From assembly GCA_916613615.1 (NCBI GenBank), contig OU744732.1, positions 52,863,727 through 52,927,726 on the forward strand: 64,000 bases of DNA, in the 5' to 3' direction. The notes beneath the pieces are model-generated. The model was given only the letters and a program-made list of their open reading frames with translations, did no database searches and had not been told where the DNA came from. Positions 1 through 11,500 of the stretch are shown one piece after another. The stretch is from Steromphala cineraria. Lineage: Eukaryota > Mollusca > Gastropoda > Trochida > Trochidae. Position 1 is the first letter of the stretch. Each line of letters begins with the position of its first letter. Both the position numbers and the translations under genes were made by a program.

Positions 1-809
1 GACACTCAAGATGAAAGGTCGTTTGCATTATTTATTCATTTTCTTACACCATTCGGTGTGAACTTCATGTCAAATATTCTGCAATAAAACGAGCTACCGC
101 TTCTGAAATTGAACCAAGCCTAGGTATTCCAGGTTGTAATCAGATATTTTAAAACTGAGACATTTAATAAAGTATTCTAATATAATTACTTTACATGCAA
201 AAACAAGGGCGCTGAAATACAGTACCTGTAGCGAAATGCAACAATAAATCATTTTGTTTACGTGTCTTATTTGTTTCTCATGACATTCACATTCTTAAAA
301 ATATAGAAAAGAAGAAAGGTCACTTTTAATGTTCATACTTACTTTTGATATTAAAACGGTTTATCAGTATTTAACTGCTTTATCATTTATGTTACATTTA
401 GAAGACAAATAGTTGCATTTGTAAGATTTCAGGGATTCATTGTAATTCAACACTAGCAAAATAGGTTAGAACGAACAGTATAAGTCATGTCAATGTATTA
501 TGTTTGATAGTTGTTTGCCTTATTTGTTATATTTGTTGAAGTATGGAATAATAAATGTGGATCTATACTTCTCGTCAATGTTGTAAATCATATAAACATT
601 ACAAACAGTCAAAGAAACTGTCATAAGAAACGACTTTCCCGTCTTTTTGGACAAAAGAGTTCGACAGGTAAATTACGACAACCGCAGGGTAGTAGTAAAA
701 CTACGTGTGGTTTGGCAAAATGAACATAAATTTAGTTGCACGTAAATATTTCACCCACACGTAGATATACGTTTTTTGTGAAACTTGGTCCATCTCTGGA
801 AAAAATATC
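1..809. other. Left-edge intergenic DNA, nothing recognised
   Basis: AT-rich. One 70-codon plus-strand frame (511-723) has no recognisable features. Confidence 0.6.
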
Positions 810-1153
810 TTAAAGGGGCAGTAGCAAGTTTTTAAAAGCTTTATATTTTAAAGTTTTCACTGATAATTGTAAGTTAATGCTAAATGTATTATTTTGACAG
901 TGTCAAAAATCTACACAAGCGAATCATTCATAGTCAGAGGACAAAGTATGAAGATTGTCATAAAATCCATTGGTGACCATTTTATGTGAACACCTTTAAT
1001 TCATTTTGTGTAAGAAAAAGGAATCGCATGGCTAAACTTTACGTTATATATTTGAATTATTACTGCTCCATCTTGTTTAAATATATTGTCTTAATTTTCA
1101 TTGTCCTGACATCACCTAATATTCACCCTAAAAACGTGCTACTGCCCCTTTAA
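810..1153 (+). mobile_element. TTAA-flanked MITE, copy 1 (forward)
   Basis: Starts TTAAAGGGGCAGTAGCAAG and ends GTGCTACTGCCCCTTTAA, so the ends are inverted repeats with TTAA at both borders. The interior carries the family marks CACTGATAATTGTAAGTTAA and CATTGGTGACCATTTTATG. About 345 bp. No transposase is encoded. TTAA target sites are typical of piggyBac-type transposases; family membership is inferred. Confidence 0.85.
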
Positions 1154-1559
1154 GGAATTTAACAAGAAGACTAAAAAGTTGAAATTACAACTTCTATAAC
1201 ACAGACCACTCCTTCCTTTATCGTATGAAAAGTGTAGCTCGTGTGGAGACTTAATCTAAGTCTTCTCAAAGTCTCCTGTCACAGTGGGCTAGTTTCAGAC
1301 TTTACCGTATCAACACAGACTATCACAAATCCACCAATCCTGCCAATAATCCAGAAACGTTAGCCAATTGCAAGCATTGATGCAGAAAAACGTCTGAAGA
1401 AATACAACCGAAGGAGGCTTTTGGTATAATCTGAAGTTATTCTCATGTTGGCATGGCTGAGAGAAACTTCTTATTTTTACTCTTATAAAAACTTAATTGT
1501 AATTGTAATGTTTACTCGGAAACCAGCTAGTGTATAGAATGAGATGACGTTTGTTGCAG

Positions 1560-1852
1560 TTAAAGGGGCAGTAGCACGTTTTTTTTTGGGAGGAATATAA
1601 GGTGATGTCAGGAAAATTAAAAGTAATGGTTCCAATTGAAAGACAATGTATTAAACTAAATGGAGCAGTAATAATTCAAATATATAACGTTAAGTTTAGC
1701 TGTGCAATTCCATTTTCTTACAAAAAATGAATTAAAGGGAGTTCTCATAAAATGGCCGCCAATGGATTTATGTGAATGTGCATACTTTGTCCTCTGACTA
1801 TGGATGATTGGTTGGTGTAATGAGATTTTTGACACTGTCAACATAGTACATT
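1560..1852 (-). mobile_element. TTAA MITE, copy 2 (reverse, truncated)
   Basis: One intact end (TTAAAGGGGCAGTAGCACG) followed by AATATAAGGTGATGTCAGG, meaning reverse orientation. Homology stops near TACATTTATAGG, so the other terminus is lost. Confidence 0.8.
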
Positions 1853-2368
1853 TATAGGATATCTAACGAGCTTCCCCTTTCATATCAAGTTTATGTCCCT
1901 AGTGAAATAATTTTGCTTTGTCACGAGCCTTGGATCAAATTAATGAAATTCGGTGATCAAATTGTGCTGAATTTAAACCCTTTTGTGTTTATATGAGCCT
2001 TGAGATATCAGTAAGATGATTTATTGTAATTCTTTCGTCATCCGATTTATTCCTTAACAATTCGGTAAGGAAGATTAAAAAAATAAACTGAAAGTTTTAA
2101 GAATGACTCCGACTCACTCAGTTCCATTCGAATTTGTGAATGAAAACACGTTCGTTTTATGAATGAATAAAGTAGTCCGGACAATGTCAAAGTTCACCGC
2201 AAGCCAATCAAATCACTTTGAGGTGTTATGACCCATATGTGTCATAACAAATTGTTATGAAACCCCTTTACGAAGTACCACGTGGGTAATAATTACCAAT
2301 AAGTTACAATTGTCAGTGAAATATTTACAATATGATATTATCAAACAAGATGTGTTTGTGAAACACGA

Positions 2369-2885
2369 ATGCCCCCAGATGCATCTTGCTCGCTGTGTCA
2401 AGGTCAAGGTCACAAGGTCAAATGTCATGGTGTCGGACGGACGGACGGAAAAGGTCAAATATCATGGTGTCATCTGAAAGGTCTCATCACAAGGGATACA
2501 CATGTCAAGTATCAAAAACCTAGCACTGACAGTATAGAAACTAAAGCCAAGGTTAAAGTTTTCGGAAAAGGCTCGCTGTGTCAAGGTCAAGGTCACAAGG
2601 TCAAATGTGATGGTGTCATCTGAAAGGTCTCATCACAAGGGATCCATATGTCAAGTATAAAAGAGCTAGCTCTGACCAATCAAAAGTTATGACCAAGGTT
2701 AAAGTTTAAAATGCTCGCTGTGTCAAGGTCAAGGTCACAAGGTCAAATGTCATGGTGTCATCTGAAAGGTCTCATCACAAGGGATACACATGTCAAGTAT
2801 CAAAGAGCTAGCTCTGACCAATCAAAAGTTATGACCAAGGTTAAAGTTTTTTTGGACAAACGGACAGACGGACAGACGGACAGGT
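2369..2885 (+). repeat. Tandem repeat, three units of about 140-180 bp, with CGGACAGA tail
   Basis: Units start near 2389, 2571 and 2713 with GCTCGCTGTGTCAAGGTCAA and run through GGTCTCATCACAAGGGAT, GTCAAGTATCAAA and TATGACCAAGGTTAAAG. The array ends in CGGACAGACGGACAGACGGA. Apparent open frames across it come from the repeat and are not genes. Confidence 0.85.
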
Positions 2886-5094
2886 GAAAAACAATATAAT
2901 AAAAACGTGCTTCTTGCCCTTTTAAAACAATAAAAATTACAACCCACGTGTAAATGATATTATTGCCCTTTTACATATCTGATGACCAATTAATGATATA
3001 TCATATACATATATATATAGTATTAAAAGTAATTCTGTAAACAGGAATTTAAGTATTATGAAATCGAATTCTTGATAAGTGTTTAGATATCATATAGCTA
3101 GATAAACATAACATTATTGATACAGTTTTGCGTCCTGTAAGAGGAAAATTCGGGTCAATAACTGCATAATTGGTTTAAACCAAGTAATCATCATTATCAC
3201 AAAAATGTCAAAAACTGGACTTGGTGGAGCCGTAAATCGATCTTATTGAAAAACATGAAATAGTGGTATACTTGAAATATTTTGATCTTACGATATTGTT
3301 CTTGTCATAAACATATTTTAAGATACATAATCAATTAGTTTCAGGAAATACGTTTTTAATATCATAAAGCTTTACGATTCCAGACTCATGCATGACAAGA
3401 ATTTTGTAAGATATACTTCTTGAGTTCTTGTTTGTAAAAGATTAAAAGACAAAAACAATCTCTTTAAAACGAACTGAATCTTTATTCATTTAATTTATGT
3501 TTTAATTTTTGATTTATAGCATTCTTTCCTGCCATCCTAAGTTTTTCTATCAAAATGTCCATTGGTGTTATATATTATATTGCGGGTAAGGAAAAAAGCT
3601 TTATAAAACCATCCCAAAGGATTATAATCATTAAGCATAAGAACATTCTGATTTGGTTAAAGCTTAACATTTGACAGGTATCAGACTGTGTTAGGGTTTT
3701 GAAGATGATGACAAGTTCTTCAAATATCAGTTTTTAGTTAGATATTTAAACTTTTCCTTCTCGGGTTTCAAAAAGAAGGTTAACTTTGGTGGTTTAACAA
3801 TATATAAATAGCGGGCTGAGAAAATGAAATTATATTTCTATATAGATTATTTTATTACCGTGTGTAAGTAGAAATAATAATAAAATTTGAAAACTGAAAC
3901 ACGTCACCAGATACAGAAGCTCAAATATATTGGGAAACTTAATTTCTATATCAATAATTAACATTAACCTTATAAATTGGATCAACCCAACCTTTAAACT
4001 TGTTCTTAAACACGTGTTACACGAAATACTATACCAATGTACGTATGATACATCTGACACAAATTAATGTTTATTAGGAAATATGAAGAAATAGCTTGAA
4101 TCAAACACGTGCTATTGTTAACAATAAAACGACTATTAATGAAAGAGTTTTCCCCTTCTCTATATTCAACTAAAAATTGTATTACACAAAAAATCGTTTG
4201 ATGTGTACTCTCACACAAAAGTTCATTTCAACAGTAAAATGAACATTTTATCTTACAACTTGTATGCATTGATAAGATAAATAAATATTAATAATAACAA
4301 ACCATTATCCTCTTTCAGTCACAATCAAATTGTATTACACACGAACTCGTTTGATATGAACTTTAGTACAAAGTTTCATTCCATCAGAGAAATAATTCTG
4401 TTACCTTACACCCAATTACCATTACCATGGGATTATAGTAGGAAATTATCTTCTTGATCTCTATACCATCTCAAATTGAAAAAGTCATTACAGTTCACGC
4501 CAAACAGACATATTCAACATAGCAGTCTGATAAGGAATGAAAATTAGATGTTAGTTCAACATCACGACATATTGATATACATCACTACAGGGACGATTCA
4601 GTTCATAGACAGACAGAGAGGGTCATAAGATTCATCACATGTACAGTCTGAAAAGTCCATGTTTTGACATGAGTAAACTAAGGAAATTATGAAGGAAATT
4701 AGTATTCAAAAATTGATTTGTCACAACTATGAATATTTCAATTTGCGATGTAGGAAACGTGTGAAAATGAGTGACATTTTGCAGAATGAGTAAAACAAAC
4801 AAGTCAGTAAGGAATGGTTGGGTGATCAACTAATATTTTTGCAAACCGGAGGGCAATGGATGAGTCACTGATCAGGGTATGAAGGCAGTTGGTGCTATGT
4901 GAATCCAAACTGATATGCTGATATGAAAATACAATATTATAATCAAATTTTCTTTAACGAGCCAAAGGTTCAATAAGAATTTGTCAGTGTTTTACTTGAA
5001 ACTTCTTGGAATGTATTGGTTTCAAGTAAGGGAAACATCAAGCCTTCAATGATAAATGTATCCAAAAGCTTCGTCCGTAAAATATTTTTTTGTT
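2886..5094. other. Intergenic DNA, nothing recognised
   Basis: AT-rich with short stop-bounded frames only; no repeats or RNA genes seen. Confidence 0.6.
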
Positions 5095-5175
5095 TAGAAA
5101 TGTACATCTCTATGTCAGAGAAATGTTCAAGTCAGTAAGAGATAAATGTAACTTTTTGTCAGGGATATGTAAAAC
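5095..5175 (+). repeat. Outlying copies of the TATGTCAGAGAAATG minisatellite unit
   Basis: Three diverged units (ATCTCTATGTCAGAGAAATG, then GTCAGTAAGAGATAAATG and GTCAGGGATATG) match the array at 6.4 kb. Confidence 0.55.
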
Positions 5176-6120
5176 TTTTCTTCATACATATAAAACCACA
5201 TAACACATATCGTTATTTATCATATAATGGGCAGTGTTATCTGTGCAATAAACCCATCTTGTAATCATGTTATCAGATCCCTGATAACAATGCAAATGAG
5301 GTCAAAACCCGAACTATTTTCTCAAAACTCCATGCATGTCATGCGAGTCCTAAACCGGTCTCTAAACATTGATAACGTCGTCGGGAGTTTTCAGGTTTTG
5401 TGGGTTTTTTATCGAATAAAATATCGTAAACAAAAACTGTCAAAACTTATCACGCATTCGTATTTTAGAAATAGCTTGGTTATCGAAGCATTTCAAGTTG
5501 TTTTCATTGTGCGTTTAAAAAAAAAAAGATATGCAGCTAACAATATCGGCTTTCGAAAAAATAGGTGCTTCAATTTTCGTGCATAACATAGGCCTAGATC
5601 GCTTTGGTCGTGTCGGTTACCAACTTATCAGCATAAACAAATCATTATCATATTCTAGTGATAGTACAGATTATCTAGTAGCGTAGTTACAAACGCAACA
5701 ACCTCACCTTCGCAAATAGTCGACGTTTAGTCTAAGGATACCGTAACTGAACTGCGTAACAACAATGACAATGCAGCTTTTCAAAATGCAGTTAGAGTTA
5801 CTTCCCCTGTTGTAGCGACGTTGACAACTGGTTCTTACACGTTTTGTGTTATTAAAAAATACAATGTTTACTCGTGCATTGGAAATCAGACTGAAAATGT
5901 TCATAGATTGAAGGAGACGTTTCTATCACTGTGAAAAAAATCATTTCATGAAGGAATATTTCTAGACTGTTCACAACTGTACATCGCCGACAATATGACC
6001 TTCACCTTGCTTTATTGTGAAAGCAATTACTCCGCGAAATCTAGGTCAAACATATTTTTAGAAGGTATCATATTTTCGTTTAAATCCTTTTATTTCAAAA
6101 TGACATTATATGATAAAGAA
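5176..6120. other. Intergenic DNA with one unassigned 119-codon frame
   Basis: A plus-strand frame (5227-5586) has basic, low-complexity composition, no family features and no splice context I could support. Treated as non-coding. Confidence 0.5.
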
Positions 6121-6266
6121 ATTATTAACCTCGTGTGTTTCCGTATCATTAATATCATATAATAGGAATAAAAATATATGTATTATGCTCGCCAAAGGCT
6201 CGCATAATACACATTTTATTCCTATTATATGATATTAATGATACGGAAACACACTCGGTTAATAAT
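6121..6266. repeat. Perfect foldback (hairpin) element
   Basis: Two arms of about 65 bases are inverted copies: one starts ATTATTAACC and reads GTTTCCGTATCATTAATATC, the mirror ends GGTTAATAAT. The turn is GCTCGCCAAAGGCTCGC. Almost the entire length is palindromic. Confidence 0.85.
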
Positions 6267-6384
6267 CTCTATATATTGTAAATGTAGCTAAACGAATTGT
6301 CCATAAAATCGTTGTACAAGAATTGTTGACAATTGCAAGAATTTCAATGATTATTTTCAATGGAAAATTATAAACAGCTTAAAA

Positions 6385-6975
6385 GAGAACTGTACAACTC
6401 TATGTCATAGAAATGAACAACTCTATGTCAGTGAAATGAACAACTCAATATCAGGGAATTGTAAACATCTATGTCAGAGAAATTTACAGCTTCACGTAAG
6501 AGAAATGAACAACTCTATGTCAGTGAAATGAACAACTCTATGTCAGGGAATTGTAAACATCTATGTCAGAAAAATTTACAGCTTCAAGTAAGAGAAATGA
6601 ACAACTCTATGTCAGTGAAATGAACAACTCAATATCAGGGAATTGTAAACATCTATGTCAGAGAAATTTACAGCTTCACGTAAGAGAAATGAACAACTCT
6701 ATGTCAGAGAAATGAACAACTCTATGTCAGTGAAATGAACAACTCTATGTCAGTGAAATGAACAACTCTATGTCAGAGAAATGAACATCTCTATGGAAGG
6801 TTATGGACAACGTTAAGCCATATACCAGAGAAACAACTAAATGTCAAAGAATGTTTTACATGTATGTAAGACAGATAAATAAAGTTTGTATATCAGAGAA
6901 ATGTTCTTCTATATGTGAAGGAAACGTATATTACAAATAAATACTTTAAGCGGGGTAACAGTAATGTTGTATGTC
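6385..6975 (+). repeat. Minisatellite, about 23-bp unit
   Basis: Around 20 units of the type GAACAACTCTATGTCAGTGAAAT between 6395 and 6800, grouped into a higher-order period of about 115 bases (the pattern with AATTGTAAACATC and TTTACAGCTTCACGTAAGAG repeats three times). Units decay to 6975. Confidence 0.85.
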
Positions 6976-8369
6976 AGGGAAATGTGATGTTTGGGTTTTT
7001 GTTGGGTGTGTGTATGCTGTCTTAATTAATTTAAACACTATTCAATTAAGCATCAAGTTGTATATTCTTTAAGAGCCACCCCTTGAGTTTGATTATATAT
7101 TATTTATCTTTGATACGAACCTAAATGGCAACATTTATAATGCAAGTTCAAAATATTTCACATATTCGTCCAAAAATGGCAAACATATGATAAATACTTG
7201 TTTTCAATGATTCTAAAAAGGCATACATATTCGGGGAAGTAAAATTAACACGTACAGTTTTCATGTTACTACCTATAGAACCTATCACACATTATCAACT
7301 CGAAACTGTCATTCGGACAGCTTAAAATTACGTTTAAATGATTGACGCGGTTATCGTCCGGTTTTCGATCATAGTCCTGACTCTAAGGCTTCCTGATTTC
7401 GCTATACGACGCCGTTTTGCTTTAAAATGATATTTCCTGCAAAAGTCGACATTTCTCGATCAGATGACAGATGTGTTAAACCTTTGCATGTACGACTCCT
7501 AGCTCGTTAAAGGGAGGATCTATTAGGTAAGCTTTTTGAGAAACTTACTCCCAGACTGCACAATAATTTAATGAAATAAACAGAACATTTTATTTAATTT
7601 TGTTTATCTGATCTTAGAAGATATAAATAAATATAAATAAAATTGATAGATACAAAATCTTTTGAATTACATCTCACAAATTAAACTTATTCACAAACAA
7701 AATTGACATCATCTAAATTCAGACACTTAACAGATAGAATCTTAACCTAAAGTACAACAACCAACATATAATCTAAAATGGCTGAACTCGATAACCTAAC
7801 GCGATTAATTTAGCGATAGTGCTTTGACATGACCACATGATTGATCAATAAATGGTTCTTTAGGGAACCGGATATCAGTTGGTAATTTCTTTGCAGCATG
7901 ATGAAGAACATTATTCAAATACTTAGCTTCATCTGATCAAAATCATGAAAATTCATTGTCCTTAACAACCCATCTTGTCACATTTACAAGATAAGTATAC
8001 GATCACTATACTTATCTTATCATTTTTGACAGTGTTTATTACCATAACACATACATATCGAGGATCAATTGCTATTTACTCCTTCTTGCATTCATAACCA
8101 TATATAAGGATCATATAAACCAATGAAATATCATTGATTGTTGTAAATGATATAATCAAAGAAATAGAAAATTGATTCAAATTAAACGCACATAGTGGGC
8201 GACGCCAAACCGCTCCTTGGAGAAAAACAAGCGTCAACTGCATATGGATAAACCCGAGATAAATGTTCAACAGCGATGTTCCGAATGACAGGCACAACCA
8301 ATCAAACCTCGACATCCAATTGACTGCCGAGCAGATCCGCCTACGAAACTACGGCGATTAGCTGAATGG
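6976..8369. other. Upstream flank of the NWYamide gene
   Basis: No coding sequence. A segment near 7330-7500 (CGGTTTTCGATCATAGTCC, TTTCTCGATCAGATGACAG) resembles one at 37.81-37.92 kb and is probably an unclassified repeat. The last 70 bases hold CCAAT motifs. Confidence 0.55.
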
Positions 8370-8378
8370 TATATAAAG
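8370..8378 (+). promoter_or_regulatory. TATA box of the NWYamide precursor gene
   Basis: The sequence TATATAAAG lies 114 bases upstream of the first ATG (8484). This places transcription start near 8400 and gives a 5'UTR of about 85 bases. A CCAAT motif lies at 8298-8302, about 70 bases upstream of the TATA. The spacing is typical of a regulated core promoter. The start site itself is inferred. Confidence 0.7.
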
Positions 8379-8483
8379 CCCACAAGTCAAACTCTCGACC
8401 GCAAAATCCTCGAGTCCAAAGCCACCACCAACAAAAGGGTAATTTCCATTCTTAGGCCAGCCAGTTTACCGTGAGTCAGAACC

Positions 8484-8565
8484 ATGATGAAATGTACATT
8501 CCTTCTCTGTGCTGTCCTCTTCGCCGTAATCACAACTTCGAACGCAAACTGGTACGGCAAGAGGG
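8484..8565 (+). CDS. NWYamide precursor, coding exon 1
   Basis: This exon encodes the whole signal peptide and the active NWYGKR segment (residues 22-27), plus the first base of Gly28. The donor GTAAGTAATC follows at 8566. All information needed for the mature peptide is in this exon; exon 2 encodes only the companion peptide. Confidence 0.88.
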
Positions 8566-11500
8566 GTAAGTAATCACTTTACTTATATACTTTTTCTTGC
8601 TGACAAATATATCTACTTTTTTCAGTTTATCCTTAACTTTTGTAGTGTTAGAAATGCTATACCAAATCGCTAGCTAGACGTTTGCAAGACAACTTATATG
8701 TGTTTCAAGTAATTGCTAACTTGATTTTTTACCTGGATTATTTTTTTTTGCATCTTTTATTTTTGATTTTCTCTTTGTTAAACAGTGTTGCAGGGCGATG
8801 CGCTATGCTAGATATAGAGAGATTTCTTGATAGAAGTTTTATATATGTATTTATTAGTGGTACTTCAAACTTAACTTTAACTTTGGCTTGTTCAGCATGT
8901 TTGGAATGAAATCGGTTGATTTGATGAGATATGGTAGATACATGTATATATAGATGAAGATGTTTCATGTTTTCGTCGTAATTCAAGATTGTAGGCGAAC
9001 AAAGACATAATTTTTTTTAAAATACCACAGTTAAACATGGTAAAATGTCTTTCTTCTTTTGGTTTGCTTGTGTTAAGCTGAACCGTAGTTGTCAAACGGT
9101 ATTTTCTATCCGCTAAGCTTATATTGTAACTTTATTTGATGAATCAAAATTTAACTCAATGACTTGTTTACTCAGTTACTTGTGTAAACAATCTTATTGG
9201 TTGATTTACCGAATCGCTTGTTTTACAATTTTAAAAACCTTTTTTTCAATTTTAAAAGCCATTAACATATGTTGAAATAACAATAGAGGGTAGATTTGCG
9301 GCAAAGTAATGTGCAGTACGAAGTTTAAAGGGGCAGTAGCACGTTTTTTGATAATTTTATATTTCAAAATTTTCACTGATAATTGTAAGTTAATGCTAAA
9401 TGTATTATTTTGACAATGTCAAAAATCTCATTACATAAGCCAATCATCCATAGTCAGAGGACAAAGTATGAAGATTCACATAAAATTTATGGCGGCCATT
9501 TTTTGGTGAACACCTTTAATTCATTTTGTGTACGAAAAGGAATCGCATGGCTAAACTTTACGTTTTATATGTGAATTATTACTGCTTCATTTAGTTTAAA
9601 TACATTGTCTTTCAATTGGAACCATTAACTTTCACTTTCCTGACATCACCTTATATTCCCTCTAAAAACGTGCTACTGCCCCTTTAAAGTCAGAAAGACG
9701 TTTTTCTTCTGATATATTTGCAATTTACTGACTAAACGTGAAGATCAATTAATCAAGGACATGTATGTATATGTATGAAATAGCACCGGCTTGTGTCTTA
9801 AAGATTTTAATTCAATAAAGATTGAAATTGAAGATTTGTAATATACAATGGACATTTTATAGATGAATAAGAGAACCTACGCAATTTTTCTTATATAATT
9901 TCACTTTTACATGTACCTGCAATAATTGGTTTCTAAGTATTTGAATCAGGTTTGAATATTAATTGGATTTTTCTAAATGGACTTAAGAGCATTCCTAATG
10001 TCTGAAAATAGCTTAACGTCATGAAATCTTTCCAAACGGTTCATTTCAATTAGTTAATTTTGTCTAAAATTTGCTTAAAGATGCGACAGTTCCGAAAACC
10101 GTTTGGTTCGGAAGGTTTAAACTCAACATACAGTTCAACATTAAAATTTACATTAATTCAATTGGTCGGTTGAAAGACAAATCTAGCGATATATTTATTC
10201 GCTGAAGGAGTTAAATGCGTGATGAACGTTAGCGTTTAAGACATCTGACGGTATTTAAAAATTAATCTGAAAATTGAAATATTTACTGGAATTTTAAGGG
10301 CCTACTTTCGTAGGGTACTCGTACCCAACAGATAGCGCGAAGTTTTGAGTCAACTGTTACGAGTATATGCAGCTGCGTATACCTTACGTTTGTTCACTTA
10401 TACCTGCGTATTCTAGTGCACATTATGTCTTTGATGTATCCTAGCGAAACGGATAATGTTGAAATTTCACAACATAAGTAAAGAGCCAGTTGACGTCATA
10501 CCTAACAGGTAACCGTAACACATTTGTAAGGGCCTTGAAGTGACTATATTTTCTGTTCTTCTCAACAATATCTTTAATAAGGCATCACCAGCTTTAGATC
10601 TAAGTCCACGTTCCGTTACACTAAGGCAATGCTAATTTTTCTTACAAAAACTAAAAATATTAAGTTAAACGAAAAGAAAAGCGGAATTTCATAAAATGAC
10701 CCTATCTGTCTATTTAACTATGCCAAATACCGAAAATCGGCACCAGTGACGAGACGATCCCGAAATATGGTTTGGGAATGGTAATTTTACACATGGATAT
10801 GGAGTTATTTTGTTGACGTCAAAACGAAACCCAAATTATACTTTCACCCGTGTCACTTCATATCATTCGGAATAAGGAGACACACACTTGAATCTTTGTA
10901 TCTATTGTCGATTATTATTTCACGCCATATACGAATAAGCAAATATCCGTAAGCTTTTTAACATAAATACTATCTTATTCTGCAAATCTTGGTAAAATAA
11001 ACTTAAAGGTGCGTCAACTTTCAATCTACTGCGGCATTTTGATCATAATGACTCATATATGATTTATGAATACGCGAAATTAATGAAATATTGGTATCAC
11101 TATAATGAATATTTCCTTTCAAAGGGAATATTTTAATCTTGTTATTTGGAATTGGCTTTTAAACATAATTTATTCCCTTGGATTAAAGGGTAGACATATA
11201 TATAAATTTGATTAATAATCTTGGCATTTAAGATGAATCTTTGAAAGCTCGTTAAGAGCATCTGTCTTGAGGTGAAATTTACAACAGACATTGGTTTGAA
11301 AGAGTCAAAATGGGTTTTCTTTTCCCAACATCATGGTCTAGTTCTTCTGTTGTATATATAGCATACCAATGATGGCGCAAAACACGAGTTAACGTTTACA
11401 AGTGATGATATCAACAATCGATAAGAGCATGTTCTTTGTTGCCGTTTTTAACAGTTAATGATAAAATAAAGAAAACAATTGACTATCAAAAGAACTTTTA

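Noticed and set aside
2369..2623. 84-codon frame
   Set aside because: It spans the tandem array and repeats with it; no independent coding evidence.
5227..5586. 119-codon plus-strand frame as a gene
   Set aside because: No motif, poor composition, contains a long A run and no splice or UTR signals.
6385..6800. CRISPR-like array
   Set aside because: The units are contiguous minisatellite repeats without unique spacers, and the genome is animal.
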